Source: Rhodocytophaga aerolata (GTDB taxonomy: Bacteria > Bacteroidota > Bacteroidia > Cytophagales > 172606-1). From it: 64,000 nucleotides of DNA. Positions within the stretch are counted from its first letter, which is position 1, and every line of letters begins with the position of its first letter. The notes under the pieces are model-generated. The model did not search any database. It saw only the letters and a program-made list of their open reading frames with translations, and had not been told where the DNA came from. Of this stretch, positions 33,914-43,741 are shown piece after piece. The position numbers were made by a program, and so were the translations under genes. Where the stretch lies: positions 310,001 through 374,000 of the forward strand of contig NZ_JAUKPO010000003.1 in the NCBI RefSeq assembly GCF_030503435.1, written 5' to 3'.

Positions 33914-34810
33914 ATGTATCATACGAAAGATTCGATTGTTTACCTGAACGGCAAATTTGTGAAGGCGTCAGAGGCTACGTGCAGCTTGTATTCACAAACC
34001 GTTCATTACGGAATGGGTGTATTTGAAGGAATCCGTTCTTACCACACACAGCATGGCACCAGACTGTTTAAAGCCAGAGAGCATTACGAACGTTTGCTAC
34101 ACTCGGCACAACTCATGCAAATTCCTCATTCTTTGCATATAGAGGAATTAATTCAAGCCACTTATTTGCTGTTAGAAAAAAATAACCTGGAAGATGCCTA
34201 TATCCGTCCTTTAATTTATATGGATGAAAATATGAGCTTACAGGTAAAAAAAGATTCTACGTCTAATTTATTTATAGCCGCCTGGCAATGGGACAAGTAC
34301 TTAGGTGATAAACGCATTCATGTGTATATTTCTTCATTTATGCGGCCAAGTCCCAAAGCTTTTCCAGTAGAAGCCAAAACCTGTGGTAACTATGTAAATT
34401 CCATTCTAGCTTCCACCGAAGCCCGTAATGCTGGCTATGATGAAGCTATTCTACTGGACCAGAATGGATTTGTAGCCGAAGGCGCCGCCTCTAACTTATT
34501 TATTGAAAAAAATGGCAAATTATATACGCCTCCCCGTGGAAATATATTACCCGGTGTTACCCGGGGAGCCGTTATGGAGATGGCCAAAGAGAAGGAGATT
34601 GAGGTAATTGAAAAATTGTTTACTACTGATGAATTATATGCCGCAGACGCTGCTTTCCTGACAGGAACCGCCGTAGAAATAGCTCCCATCAAATCTGTAA
34701 ACAAAATTCAATATAAGAAGGAATATCACCATACCATTACCTACGAACTGGAAAGAGATTTCAAGCATTTTGTGCGGAACTACCACGATCCGGCTTATAC
34801 TATTATATAA
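33914..34810 (+). CDS. ilvE: Branched-chain amino acid aminotransferase
   Basis: 298 residues, fold-type IV PLP enzyme. The N-terminal VYLNGKFVKASEATCSLYSQTVHYGMGVFEGIRSY, the PLP lysine K155 in EAKTCGNYVNS, and DEAILLDQNGFVAEGAASNLFI and PRGNILPGVTR are family motifs. It makes Leu, Ile and Val from their 2-oxo acids with glutamate, the final step of the pathway. First gene of the ilv-leu cluster, 49 bases after the second attenuator terminator. Having the last enzyme first is common in this phylum. Confidence 0.93.
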   Translation: MYHTKDSIVYLNGKFVKASEATCSLYSQTVHYGMGVFEGIRSYHTQHGTRLFKAREHYERLLHSAQLMQIPHSLHIEELIQATYLLLEKNNLEDAYIRPLIYMDENMSLQVKKDSTSNLFIAAWQWDKYLGDKRIHVYISSFMRPSPKAFPVEAKTCGNYVNSILASTEARNAGYDEAILLDQNGFVAEGAASNLFIEKNGKLYTPPRGNILPGVTRGAVMEMAKEKEIEVIEKLFTTDELYAADAAFLTGTAVEIAPIKSVNKIQYKKEYHHTITYELERDFKHFVRNYHDPAYTII

Positions 34811-34858
34811 AACAAACTACCTATTGTTTAACCCCTTATTGTACATAAAGAATTTTTA

Positions 34859-36559
34859 ATGGAAACCTCCCAAAACACCTCTACACAGCCACTCAATAAA
34901 TACAGTGCCACCTTAACGCAGGACGAAACACAGCCAGCCTCCCAGGCGATGCTGTATGGCGCAGGATTCACCGAAGAAGATATGTCTAAAGCGCAGGTAG
35001 GTATTTGCAGTACCGGGTATGAAGGAAATACCTGTAATATGCACCTGAATGGACTGGCTGCCCAGATCAAAAAAAGTGTGTTGGATACTAAACTCGTCGG
35101 CCTTATTTTCAATACCATAGGCGTAAGCGACGGTATTTCCATGGGAACACACGGCATGTCGTATTCCTTACCCTCCCGCGACATTATTGCCGATTCCATA
35201 GAGACTATTTCCGGTGCTCATTATTACGATGGCCTTATAACCGTGGTAGGTTGCGATAAAAATATGCCTGGTGCCATGATAGCTATGAGCCGGCTGAACC
35301 GTCCGTCATTGATGGTGTATGGCGGAACCATTAAATCAGGCTTGTATAAAGGCGAAAAATTAAATATTGTTTCTGCGTTTGAAGCTTTAGGCAAAAAATC
35401 GGCAGGTACTATCTCAGAACAAGATTTTAAACAAGTAATAAAGAATTCTATTCCAGGTGCCGGGGCTTGCGGTGGCATGTATACAGCTAATACCATGGCT
35501 TCGGCTATTGAAGCGATGGGCATGAGCTTACCCTATAGTTCTTCTTCCCCTGCTTTAAGTGAACGGAAAAAACAAGAATGCCGCATGGCAGGCCCGGCCA
35601 TATTAGAATTACTCAAGAAAGACATTAAGCCGAAAGACATCATGACCTATGAGTCATTCCTGAATGCTATTAAGCTTACTACCATTCTAGGAGGTTCTAC
35701 CAATGTAGTGCTACACTTACTAGCCATTGCTAAATCTGTAGGTGTAAAATTGTCTCTGAAAGATTTCCAAAAGGTGAATGATGAAGTGCCACTTCTGGCA
35801 GACCTGAAACCCAGCGGTAAATACATGATGGAAGACCTGGATGCGGTGGGAGGGGTGCCAGCCATTCTGAAAATGCTTTTGAAAGAAGGAATTATTAACG
35901 GAGACTGCCTGACCGTAACTGGAAAAACCTTACGGGAAAACCTGGAACAAGTAGAAGATATGCCGGCCGGACAAGATATTATCCGTCCATTCAGCAACCC
36001 TATTAAAGAAACCGGACACATCCGAATTTTATTTGGTAATCTGGCCGAACAGGGAGCGGTAGCCAAGATAACTGGCAAAGAAGGAGAAAAATTCGACGGT
36101 GAAGCCATTGTTTTTGACTCGGAAGATGAACTAAATGACGGAATTTTAACTGGTAAAGTAAGGGCCGGCCATGTAGTAGTAATCCGCTATGTAGGACCTA
36201 AAGGTGGACCAGGTATGCCAGAGATGTTAAAACCAACAGGTGCTATCATGGGAGCAGGATTAGGAAACAGCGTAGCCTTAATTACTGATGGCCGCTTTTC
36301 TGGAGGTACACATGGCTTTGTAGTAGGCCACATCACACCAGAGGCGCAGGATGGAGGTACTATTGCCTTAGTAAAAAATGGAGACAGAATAGTAATAGAT
36401 GCCGTAAATAATACGATAGACTTAGCCGTATCCGGAGAGGAAATTACCCGCAGAAAAACTGCCTGGGTAGCTCCACCATTGAAAGCAACATCCGGGGTAC
36501 TAAGAAAATACATTAAAACCGTTTCTTCAGCTTCTGAAGGATGCGTGACAGATTTATAA
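34859..36559 (+). CDS. ilvD: Dihydroxy-acid dehydratase
   Basis: 566 residues, IlvD/Edd family. Iron-sulfur and metal motifs include [28 protein letters not shown] and [17 protein letters not shown]. The later region has [30 protein letters not shown] and [41 protein letters not shown]. It dehydrates 2,3-dihydroxy-3-methyl acids to 2-oxo acids in the Val, Ile and Leu pathways. ATG at 34859, 48 bases after ilvE, and 10 bases before ilvB. Confidence 0.95.
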   Translation: METSQNTSTQPLNKYSATLTQDETQPASQAMLYGAGFTEEDMSKAQVGICSTGYEGNTCNMHLNGLAAQIKKSVLDTKLVGLIFNTIGVSDGISMGTHGMSYSLPSRDIIADSIETISGAHYYDGLITVVGCDKNMPGAMIAMSRLNRPSLMVYGGTIKSGLYKGEKLNIVSAFEALGKKSAGTISEQDFKQVIKNSIPGAGACGGMYTANTMASAIEAMGMSLPYSSSSPALSERKKQECRMAGPAILELLKKDIKPKDIMTYESFLNAIKLTTILGGSTNVVLHLLAIAKSVGVKLSLKDFQKVNDEVPLLADLKPSGKYMMEDLDAVGGVPAILKMLLKEGIINGDCLTVTGKTLRENLEQVEDMPAGQDIIRPFSNPIKETGHIRILFGNLAEQGAVAKITGKEGEKFDGEAIVFDSEDELNDGILTGKVRAGHVVVIRYVGPKGGPGMPEMLKPTGAIMGAGLGNSVALITDGRFSGGTHGFVVGHITPEAQDGGTIALVKNGDRIVIDAVNNTIDLAVSGEEITRRKTAWVAPPLKATSGVLRKYIKTVSSASEGCVTDL

Positions 36560-36569
36560 TTAACGAAAC

Positions 36570-38309
36570 ATGGAAGCATTAACCAAGCAAACTTTAAGCG
36601 ATCAATCAGAAAAACAAGTAAGTCAAATTGTATCAGGTGCAGAAGCACTTTTACTGGGCTTACTGGAAGAGGGAGTAGATACGATTTTTGGTTATCCGGG
36701 CGGTGCCATTATGCCCATTTATGATGCCCTGTATGGATATCAGGATAGATTGAGGCATATTTTAGTGCGTCATGAACAGGGGGCTACGCATGCAGCCCAA
36801 GGCTATGCCCGCGTAACCGGAAAAACAGGAGTAGTGTTTGCTACGTCAGGCCCTGGGGCTACTAACTTGATTACTGGTATTGCCGATGCACAGATAGATT
36901 CTACGCCAATGGTGTGTATTACTGGCCAGGTTGCCACGCCACTTTTGGGGACAGATGCTTTCCAGGAAACAGATGTACTAGGTATTTCTATGCCGGTCAC
37001 TAAATGGAATTATCAGGTTACCGATGTAACAGAACTACCTGAAGTGATAGCCAAAGCTTTCTTTATCGCCAGAACTGGCCGCCCCGGCCCGGTATTGATA
37101 GATATTACCAAAGATGTACAGTTTGCCAAATTTGAATATACTTACAAGAAATGCGAAAAAATCAGAAGTTATGCTCCGTATCCAAAGGTAAATAACGATG
37201 ATATAGAAGCCGCTGCTAAATTGATTAATGCTGCTAAAAAACCATATATTCTGGCAGGCCATGGCATTTTAATATCTGGTGCACAGAAAGAATTACTGGC
37301 AGTGGCTGAAAAAGCAGGGGTTCCGGTAGCTTCTACCTTACTAGGCTTATCTGCTTTTCCATGTAATCATCCCTTGTATGTGGGTTACCTAGGGATGCAT
37401 GGCAACTATGGCCCAAATGTAAAAACCAATGAATGTGACTTGTTAATTGCCATTGGTATGCGTTTCGACGACCGGGTAACCGGCGATTTAAAAACGTATG
37501 CCAGACAAGCCAAGGTAATTCATATTGAAATTGACCCATCGGAGATCGATAAAAATGTAAAAACAACAGTTGCTATTAATGCCGATGCAAAAGCTGCCTT
37601 GAAAGCCTTATTACCCAAACTAAAAGAAAACAAGCATGATAAGTGGGTAAATGAATTCAGGGAGTGTGATAAAATTGAGTATGAAAAAGTAGTAAATAAA
37701 GCCTTGCACCCAGCTGAAGGAGGTTTGTTAATGGCAGAAGTAGTAAACGTTATTTCTGAAATGACTAAAGGCGAAGCCATTGTAGTAACCGATGTAGGAC
37801 AACATCAGATGGCAACTTCCCGGTATTATAAATATAATACCACAGACAGCAATGTTACCTCTGGCGGATTAGGCACTATGGGTTTCGCTTTACCGGCAGC
37901 TATGGGTGCCAAAATAGGAAGGCCAGATAAACAGGTAGTGGCTATTATCGGCGACGGTGGCTTTCAGATGACCTTACAAGAATTAGGTACTATCTTTCAG
38001 TTTAATATTGGCGCTAAAATAGTGATTCTCAATAACAGCTTCTTAGGTATGGTTCGCCAGTGGCAGCAGCTATTTTTCGATAAGCGCTACTCTGCCACTG
38101 AAATGACCAACCCGGATTTTGTAGCCATTGCCAGAGGTTTTTATATCAATGCTGCTAAAGTTTCTTTACGAGAAGAGTTGAAGCAATCTATTCAAACGAT
38201 GCTGGACCACAACGGACCCTATTTACTGGAAGTAGTGGTAGAGAAGGAAGAAAACGTATTCCCAATGGTTCCTGCCGGAGATTCAGTAGGAAATATCCGT
38301 TTAGAGTAA
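36570..38309 (+). CDS. ilvB: Acetolactate synthase large subunit
   Basis: 579 residues, thiamine diphosphate enzyme. The N-terminal domain has YPGGAIMPIYDALYGYQDRLRHILVRHEQGATHAAQGYARVTGK (catalytic Glu in HEQ). The FAD domain is central, and the C-terminal domain has the ThDP motif GDGGFQMTLQELGTIFQFNIGAKIVILNN. It condenses pyruvate with pyruvate or 2-oxobutanoate, the committed step. It works with the small subunit encoded downstream. ilvD and ilvB are 10 bases apart, so tightly co-transcribed. Confidence 0.95.
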   Translation: MEALTKQTLSDQSEKQVSQIVSGAEALLLGLLEEGVDTIFGYPGGAIMPIYDALYGYQDRLRHILVRHEQGATHAAQGYARVTGKTGVVFATSGPGATNLITGIADAQIDSTPMVCITGQVATPLLGTDAFQETDVLGISMPVTKWNYQVTDVTELPEVIAKAFFIARTGRPGPVLIDITKDVQFAKFEYTYKKCEKIRSYAPYPKVNNDDIEAAAKLINAAKKPYILAGHGILISGAQKELLAVAEKAGVPVASTLLGLSAFPCNHPLYVGYLGMHGNYGPNVKTNECDLLIAIGMRFDDRVTGDLKTYARQAKVIHIEIDPSEIDKNVKTTVAINADAKAALKALLPKLKENKHDKWVNEFRECDKIEYEKVVNKALHPAEGGLLMAEVVNVISEMTKGEAIVVTDVGQHQMATSRYYKYNTTDSNVTSGGLGTMGFALPAAMGAKIGRPDKQVVAIIGDGGFQMTLQELGTIFQFNIGAKIVILNNSFLGMVRQWQQLFFDKRYSATEMTNPDFVAIARGFYINAAKVSLREELKQSIQTMLDHNGPYLLEVVVEKEENVFPMVPAGDSVGNIRLE

Positions 38310-38336
38310 AAGGCAGCTCAATACAAATTATATAGA

Positions 38337-38362
38337 TGAATCTCCTATAAAAGGGAGATTCA
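38337..38362 (+). other. Hairpin between ilvB and ilvN
   Basis: 9-bp stem TGAATCTCC (38337-38345) with GGAGATTCA (38354-38362) and no T run, so more likely an mRNA processing or stability element than a terminator. Confidence 0.5.
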
Positions 38363-38408
38363 CTTCAAAATTTAACAAACCTTCCCTGAAAAAGAATAAA
38401 TTTACCCC

Positions 38409-38990
38409 ATGGAACATCCAAATGGCTATAGTACAGAAGTAAAACTTTTTGTAATTTCTGTGCTAACTGAAAATAAAAGTGGATTATTAAATGCCATTAC
38501 TATTATCTTTACCCGCCGGAAAATAAATATTGAAAGCATTAATGTTTCTGAATCAGAAGTAGCTGGTGTAAGCCGCTATACCATTGTAGTAAAAATTACC
38601 CGTGAACGGGCTGAGAAACTGGTAAAACAGGTCCGAAAACTGATTGAAGTGCTGGGCGCTTTTTTATATGAGGAAGAAGAAACGCACTTTCAGGAACTGG
38701 CTTTATACAAAGTGCCCTTAGAGCCTTTCCTCAATGATAGCAACAACCGGATAGAAAAACTGATCCGCGATAATTTTGCAAGGATATTAGTAATCGAAAG
38801 AGAATATATTATTATAGAGAAAACCGGCCGTAAGTCAGAAACGCAAAAGCTGTTTGAAGAACTGAAGGCCTATGGCGTATCGGAATTTGTGCGGTCCGGG
38901 CGGATTTCCATATCCAAATCAAAGCGACGGACAGAAACTTTCCTCAAAGAACTGGAAGAACTGAGCGCCAATTCTTTAGTAAAGGAATAA
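38409..38990 (+). CDS. ilvN: Acetolactate synthase regulatory small subunit
   Basis: 193 residues. An N-terminal ACT domain (about 8-85: LFVISVLTENKSGLLNAITIIFTRRKINIESINVSES) binds valine for feedback inhibition. The ALS small-subunit C-terminal domain follows (about 90-180: ARILVIEREYIIIEKTGRKSETQKLFEEL). It raises activity of IlvB and makes it sensitive to valine. TAAATTTA at 38397-38404, a partial -7 box with no -33 partner, lies four bases before the ATG. Length 193 is slightly above the usual 160-175. Confidence 0.92.
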   Translation: MEHPNGYSTEVKLFVISVLTENKSGLLNAITIIFTRRKINIESINVSESEVAGVSRYTIVVKITRERAEKLVKQVRKLIEVLGAFLYEEEETHFQELALYKVPLEPFLNDSNNRIEKLIRDNFARILVIEREYIIIEKTGRKSETQKLFEELKAYGVSEFVRSGRISISKSKRRTETFLKELEELSANSLVKE

Positions 38991-38994
38991 AACA

Positions 38995-39022
38995 GATGTG
39001 CTGGTATGCTCATATGCTGGTT
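38995..39022. repeat. Copy of the GATGTGCTGAT-type intergenic repeat
   Basis: 28 bases starting GATGTGCTGGTATGCTCATA. They align to 14080-14110 with three substitutions and one 3-base gap. The copy starts five bases after the ilvN stop. Confidence 0.5.
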
Positions 39023-39230
39023 ACAGATTATACTTTTTAAGATGTAATTCTTGTGCGATAGGTGGTGCAGTAACAGCGCGGACTTTTTGGGCATGTGCAG
39101 TTGCCAGAGGCTGTGGGCCTGCCTTTTCAGGCGTAAAAAAATCTCTGTTGGTGCTGTCTTTTTGTTTTGTTACTTTTATTTTGGACAAGCAAAATAAAAG
39201 TAAGAAGCCCTCGATGAGGTAATTAATCAA
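39023..39230. repeat. Probable dispersed non-coding element between ilvN and ilvC
   Basis: About 200 bases of G+C-richer sequence than the flanks, open on both strands (225 and 210 bases) without protein-like content. The minus-strand frame contains KVTKQKDSTNRDFFTPEKAG, a type of sequence I associate with repeated, over-annotated small ORFs in Bacteroidota intergenic repeats. Whether it is repeated in this genome cannot be seen here. It separates two genes of one pathway by 321 bases. Confidence 0.35.
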
Positions 39231-39311
39231 TATTATTACAACCTGTTGGCTTACATAATCTTAATTCAATTTATATTATTTTTTAAACCCCTTTTCAATT
39301 ATTAACTAAAC

Positions 39312-40355
39312 ATGGCAAAAATTAAATTCGGAACGGTTGAAGAAAATGTAGTGACTAGAGAAGAGTTCCCCCTCGAAAAAGCACGTGAAGTGTTGAAGAA
39401 CGAAACCATTGCTGTTATTGGCTATGGTGTACAAGGCCCAGGCCAGTCGTTAAACATGCGTGACAATGGATTTAATGTAATCGTTGGTCAACGGAAGCCC
39501 TCTAAATCTTGGGATCATGCGGTGAAAGATGGTTTTGTAGAAGGCAAAGACTTGTTTGAAATCGAAGAAGCATTACAGAGAGGTACGATTATTTGTTACT
39601 TACTATCTGACGCCGGACAAATTGCTATGTGGCCAACAGTTAGCAAATACCTGACAGAAGGCAAAACTTTGTATTTCTCTCACGGATTTGGTATTACCTA
39701 CAAAGAACAAACTGGTATTATTCCACCTAAAAATGTAGACGTTATTCTGGTAGCTCCTAAAGGTTCTGGTACCAGCTTGCGGAGACTATTTTTAGAAGGA
39801 CAGGGCTTAAACTCTAGCTTTGCCATCTTCCAGGATTATACTGGCAAAGCCAAAGATAAAGTAGTGGCAATGGGTATTGGCGTAGGTTCAGGCTATTTGT
39901 TTGAAACAGATTTCAAAAAAGAGGTATACAGTGACTTAACCGGCGAAAGAGGTACTTTAATGGGTGCTATTCAAGGTATTTTTGAAGCACAATACAACAT
40001 ACTCCGCAAAAGAGGCCACTCACCTAGTGAGGCTTTTAACGAAACGGTAGAGGAGCTTACCCAGAGTTTAATGCCGCTGGTAGCCGAAAATGGGATGGAT
40101 TGGATGTATGCCAACTGCTCTACCACTGCTCAGCGTGGTGCCCTAGATTGGCGTCATAAATTCCGCGATGCCGTAGCTCCGGTGTTCGAGGAATTATACG
40201 AAAGTGTAGCCACTGGTAAAGAAGCCGAAAGAACCATAAAACTGAACAGCCAGCCAGATTACCGAGTGAAACTGGAACAAGAGTTGAAAGAACTGAGAGA
40301 ATCAGAAATGTGGCAGGCAGGCTTGCAAGTGAGAAAATTAAGACCCAAAAAGTAA
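39312..40355 (+). CDS. ilvC: Ketol-acid reductoisomerase
   Basis: 347 residues, class I length. The Rossmann domain has IAVIGYGVQGPGQSLNMRDNGFNVIVGQRK (NADPH-specific loop QRKPS). The C-terminal knotted domain carries metal-binding DLTGERGTLMGAIQGIFEAQY and the Glu in FNETVEELTQSLMP. It converts acetolactate or acetohydroxybutyrate to dihydroxy acids. It is separated from ilvN by the repeat region and followed by a strong hairpin, so it may have its own promoter. Confidence 0.94.
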   Translation: MAKIKFGTVEENVVTREEFPLEKAREVLKNETIAVIGYGVQGPGQSLNMRDNGFNVIVGQRKPSKSWDHAVKDGFVEGKDLFEIEEALQRGTIICYLLSDAGQIAMWPTVSKYLTEGKTLYFSHGFGITYKEQTGIIPPKNVDVILVAPKGSGTSLRRLFLEGQGLNSSFAIFQDYTGKAKDKVVAMGIGVGSGYLFETDFKKEVYSDLTGERGTLMGAIQGIFEAQYNILRKRGHSPSEAFNETVEELTQSLMPLVAENGMDWMYANCSTTAQRGALDWRHKFRDAVAPVFEELYESVATGKEAERTIKLNSQPDYRVKLEQELKELRESEMWQAGLQVRKLRPKK

Positions 40356-40372
40356 AATATAGCTCTTAGTTT

Positions 40373-40415
40373 ATAGGTATCGGATGAATAAAGTAATTTT
40401 ACATCTGATACCTAT
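40373..40415 (+). terminator. 14-bp hairpin between ilvC and leuC, overlapping a leader ORF start
   Basis: ATAGGTATCGGATG (40373-40386) pairs with CATCTGATACCTAT (40402-40415) with one G-T pair. TCTTTATTTTTT follows. The ATG of the leader ORF is the last three bases of the 5' arm, so translation of that ORF and hairpin formation exclude each other. Confidence 0.65.
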
Positions 40416-40464
40416 TCTTTATTTTTTACATAGCCTATTACTAACATTGGATGGCAAACTATGA
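40384..40464 (+). CDS. Hydrophobic leader ORF overlapping the leuC start
   Basis: 26 codons from ATG 40384, ending with TGA at 40462-40464, which overlaps the leuC ATG (40461-40463) as ATGA. The peptide begins [20 protein letters not shown]; 13 of its 26 residues are Leu, Ile or Val. It could couple leuC translation to branched-chain aminoacyl-tRNA supply. T-rich DNA alone tends to encode Leu, Ile and Phe, so this may be chance. Confidence 0.4.
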   Translation: MNKVILHLIPILYFLHSLLLTLDGKL

Positions 40465-41864
40465 GTGCAACAACCTTATTCGATAAACTATGGGACAGCC
40501 ATGTGGTAAACCGCAGAGAAGGCTTTCCTGACGTATTATATATTGACCGGCATTATATTCATGAAGTAACCAGTCCACAGGCATTCGATGGATTGCGTAA
40601 ACGGGGGATTCCGGTTGCCCGCCCTGACAGAACAACGGCTACCGCCGACCACAATGTTCCTACCAAAGATCAACACCTGCCGATTAAAGAAGCCTTATCC
40701 AGGTTTCAGGTAGAAACCCTCCGGAAAAATTGCCGGGAGTTCGGCATTGAATTGTACGACTTGCTTCACCCATTCCAGGGCATTGTACACATCATTGGTC
40801 CGGAACTGGGATTAACCCAGCCAGGCATGACGATGGTTTGCGGAGATAGCCATACTTCTACGCATGGGGCTTTTGGCAGCATTGCTTTTGGTATTGGTAC
40901 CAGTGAAGTAGAGCAAGTTTTAGCAACACAATGTATATTGCAGTACAAGCCCAAGCAAATGCGGATTGAGGTAAATGGAAAGCTGGGTAAAGGCGTATTA
41001 TCAAAAGATATTATTCTCTACATTATTTCCCAGATTTCTTCCAGTGGCGGCAACGGCTATTTTGTAGAATATGCAGGTTCGGCTATTACCAATCTTTCCA
41101 TGGAAGCCCGCATGACTATCTGCAACATGAGCATTGAAATGGGTGCCCGCGGCGGATTAATTGCTCCAGACCAGACAACATTCGATTATGTAAAAGGTAG
41201 AAAGTTTGCACCGCAAGGTGAAGCGTTTGAAGAAGCCATTGCTTACTGGAAAACCCTTAAAACAGATGAAGGAGCCCAATACGATAAAGTATTGACCTTC
41301 AATGCCGAAGATATCGAGCCCATGATTACCTATGGAACCAATCCTGGAATGGGTATTGGTATCACTGAACGTATTCCAACGGTAGCAGAATTGAAAGACC
41401 ACCGTGAAGAAGCTTCGTTTAAAAAATCACTGGAGTACATGGCCCTGGAGCCAGGTTCTCAACTGCTTGGTAAATCGTTAGATTATGTATTTATCGGCAG
41501 TTGCACAAATGCCCGCATTGAAGATCTGCGTCTGGTAGCTGATTTTGTAAAAGGTAAAAGGAAAGCAGCTAATGTAGAGGTACTCGTAATTCCAGGTTCT
41601 AAACAAGTAGAACAGCAAGCCATCAGAGAAGGACTGGATAAGGTTTTTGAAGAGGCAGGCTTTGAGTTAAGAAGCCCGGGTTGTTCAGCCTGTTTGGGAA
41701 TGAATGAAGACAAAGTACCTGCTGGTAAATATTGTATTTCTACCTCTAACCGGAATTTTGAAGGCCGCCAAGGACCAGGTGCTCGTACGTTCCTTGCCAG
41801 TCCACTTTCAGCTGCTGCTGCTGCCATTACTGGTAAAGTAACTGATGTGCGGGAATTGATTTAA
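40461..41864 (+). CDS. leuC: 3-isopropylmalate dehydratase large subunit
   Basis: 467 residues, aconitase superfamily. Iron-sulfur cysteines are in [15 protein letters not shown] and SPGCSACLG. Substrate motifs include [52 protein letters not shown] and [21 protein letters not shown]. It isomerises 2-isopropylmalate to 3-isopropylmalate with the small subunit encoded next. ATG at 40461 gives the standard N-terminus ([14 protein letters not shown]). Confidence 0.95.
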   Translation: MSATTLFDKLWDSHVVNRREGFPDVLYIDRHYIHEVTSPQAFDGLRKRGIPVARPDRTTATADHNVPTKDQHLPIKEALSRFQVETLRKNCREFGIELYDLLHPFQGIVHIIGPELGLTQPGMTMVCGDSHTSTHGAFGSIAFGIGTSEVEQVLATQCILQYKPKQMRIEVNGKLGKGVLSKDIILYIISQISSSGGNGYFVEYAGSAITNLSMEARMTICNMSIEMGARGGLIAPDQTTFDYVKGRKFAPQGEAFEEAIAYWKTLKTDEGAQYDKVLTFNAEDIEPMITYGTNPGMGIGITERIPTVAELKDHREEASFKKSLEYMALEPGSQLLGKSLDYVFIGSCTNARIEDLRLVADFVKGKRKAANVEVLVIPGSKQVEQQAIREGLDKVFEEAGFELRSPGCSACLGMNEDKVPAGKYCISTSNRNFEGRQGPGARTFLASPLSAAAAAITGKVTDVRELI

Positions 41865-41884
41865 TTTCATTGAATAAATTTTAT

Positions 41885-41931
41885 AAACTTGAAAAGTTTT
41901 TACCAGATGATATAAAAAACTTTTCAAGTTT
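41885..41931 (+). other. 17-bp hairpin between leuC and leuD
   Basis: Perfect arms AAACTTGAAAAGTTTTT (41885-41901) and complement (41915-41931), 13-base loop, 20 bases before the leuD start. It lies between two subunits of one enzyme, so mRNA processing or tuning of subunit ratio is more likely than full termination. Confidence 0.55.
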
Positions 41932-41951
41932 TCAGCCTTTATTTTTATCTC

Positions 41952-42536
41952 ATGCAAAAAGAGAAATTCAAATCACTTACCTCTACCGTAGTTCCACTGC
42001 CGATAGAGAATATAGATACAGACCAGATTATTCCAGCCAGATTTTTAAAGGCTACCACCCGTGAAGGTTTCGGTGAGAACCTGTTCCGCGACTGGAGGTT
42101 TGATAACAATGGTAACAAAAAAGATTTTATCCTCAACAATCCTAATTATTATGGGGATATCCTGGTGGCTGCCAAGAACTTTGGCTGCGGCTCTAGCCGT
42201 GAACATGCTGCCTGGGCTATCCATGATTATGGCTTCAAAGTAGTAATCTCTAGTTTCTTTGCGGATATTTTTAAAAATAATGCCCTCAATAATGGGCTGT
42301 TGCCAGTACAAGTCTCGGATGAGTTTTTAAGCAAAATATGGGCACAATTAGAGGCCGATCCACATTCTACAATAGAGGTAAATCTGGAAGCGCAGAAAGT
42401 CATCTTAGCGGATGGTTCTTCAGAAAGCTTTGATATTAATCCTTATAAAAAAGCTTGTTTATTGAATGGCTATGATGATATAGATTATTTGCTGAGCTTA
42501 AAAGATAGAATAACCCAGTTTGAATCTGCAAATTAA
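41952..42536 (+). CDS. leuD: 3-isopropylmalate dehydratase small subunit
   Basis: 194 residues, aconitase swivel domain: [76 protein letters not shown]. It pairs with LeuC. 87 bases after leuC and 26 bases before leuB. The length fits the family. Confidence 0.95.
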   Translation: MQKEKFKSLTSTVVPLPIENIDTDQIIPARFLKATTREGFGENLFRDWRFDNNGNKKDFILNNPNYYGDILVAAKNFGCGSSREHAAWAIHDYGFKVVISSFFADIFKNNALNNGLLPVQVSDEFLSKIWAQLEADPHSTIEVNLEAQKVILADGSSESFDINPYKKACLLNGYDDIDYLLSLKDRITQFESAN

Positions 42537-42562
42537 ATTCTAATACACCACTTAACAACAAC

Positions 42563-43639
42563 GTGAGAGAATACAAAATAGTAGTAATGCCTGGCGATGG
42601 CATTGGTAAGGAAGTTACCACCTGGGGCAAAAAAGTGCTGGAAAAAGTTACCGCTAATTCAGGTGTACATTTTTCATTCGATGAAGCCCTTATTGGGCAT
42701 ACAGCCATTGAAGCCACTGGCAATCCACTGCCAGACGAAACCTTAGAAAAACTGAAAGCTTCGGATGCCGTGCTTTTTGGTGCGGTAGGTCATCCCAAAT
42801 ACGATAATGATCCTTCGTTAAAAGTCCGTCCAGAACAGGGCTTACTAAAAATGCGGAAAGAGTTAGGGTTGTACGCCAATTTACGCCCCATCAAATTATT
42901 CGATGAACTCATTCATGCCTCCAGTATCAAACCTGAAATTTTGAAAGGTTCCGATATATTATTTTTTAGAGAACTAACCGGGGATGTCTATTTCGGTGAA
43001 CCCCGTGAACGCCGCGACAATGGCAATGTAGCGTTAGACACTATGATCTATTCTAAGTTCGAAGTACGTCGCATAGCCAAACGTGCTTTTGAAGCTGCCC
43101 GAACCCGCCGGAAAAAAGTGACATCTGTAGATAAAGCCAATGTACTGGAATCTTCCAGGCTGTGGCGCGAAGTGGTGCAGGAAATGGCAAAAGATTATCC
43201 GGATGTGGAAGTAGAACATATGTTCATTGATACAGCCGCTATGAAACTAATCAAAGATCCTCGATCTTTTGATGTAGTGCTTACCGGTAATTTATTCGGC
43301 GACATTTTAACAGATGAAGCTTCGCAGATCGCTGGCTCTATGGGGATGCTTGCCTCCGCTTCTTTAGGAGATATTACTGGTTTGTATGAACCAATCCATG
43401 GTTCTGCCTATGATATTGCCGGTAAAGGAGTAGCTAATCCATTGGCTTCCATTCTATCAGTAGCTTTAATGTTAGATATTTCTTTTAACCTGAAAGCAGA
43501 ATCAGAAAGAGTAATTAAGGCTGTAGAAGCCACGCTGAAAGAAGGTTTCCGCACCAGAGATATTGCCGATAGCACTACTCCTGCTGATAAAATTATAGGC
43601 ACCGATGCCATGGGCGAAAAAATTGTTGAAAAGATTTAA
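42563..43639 (+). CDS. leuB: 3-isopropylmalate dehydrogenase
   Basis: 358 residues from a GTG start at 42563; no ATG is available before the essential VMPGDGIGKEV motif. NAD-dependent decarboxylating dehydrogenase motifs are present: LRPIKLF, FFRELTGDVYFGEPRERRDNGNVALDT, VDKANVLESSRLWREVV, GNLFGDILTDEASQIAGSMGMLASASLGD and YEPIHGSAYDIAGKGVANPLA. It produces 2-oxoisocaproate, the leucine precursor. 26 bases after leuD. Confidence 0.95.
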   Translation: MREYKIVVMPGDGIGKEVTTWGKKVLEKVTANSGVHFSFDEALIGHTAIEATGNPLPDETLEKLKASDAVLFGAVGHPKYDNDPSLKVRPEQGLLKMRKELGLYANLRPIKLFDELIHASSIKPEILKGSDILFFRELTGDVYFGEPRERRDNGNVALDTMIYSKFEVRRIAKRAFEAARTRRKKVTSVDKANVLESSRLWREVVQEMAKDYPDVEVEHMFIDTAAMKLIKDPRSFDVVLTGNLFGDILTDEASQIAGSMGMLASASLGDITGLYEPIHGSAYDIAGKGVANPLASILSVALMLDISFNLKAESERVIKAVEATLKEGFRTRDIADSTTPADKIIGTDAMGEKIVEKI

Positions 43640-43741
43640 TGTACATTTTTAATATAAATCCTTAACTTTCAATCTTTAAACTTTCCTTACGCTGAATCGG
43701 CGTACAGAATGTATAGGTATTACTAACAAAACCATTTTATC

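Noticed and set aside
38337-38362. Terminator between ilvB and ilvN
   Set aside because: A stem exists but no T run follows, and it separates two subunits of one enzyme. Listed as a hairpin of unknown role.
38998-39230. Small ORFs of 74 and 69 codons on both strands between ilvN and ilvC
   Set aside because: Mutually overlapping, low-information peptides in what looks like a non-coding repeat. Not called as genes.
41870-42064. 64-codon TTG-start ORF across the leuC-leuD spacer
   Set aside because: It runs through a hairpin and into leuD in another frame. Its composition is not branched-chain rich, so it is not a leader peptide.
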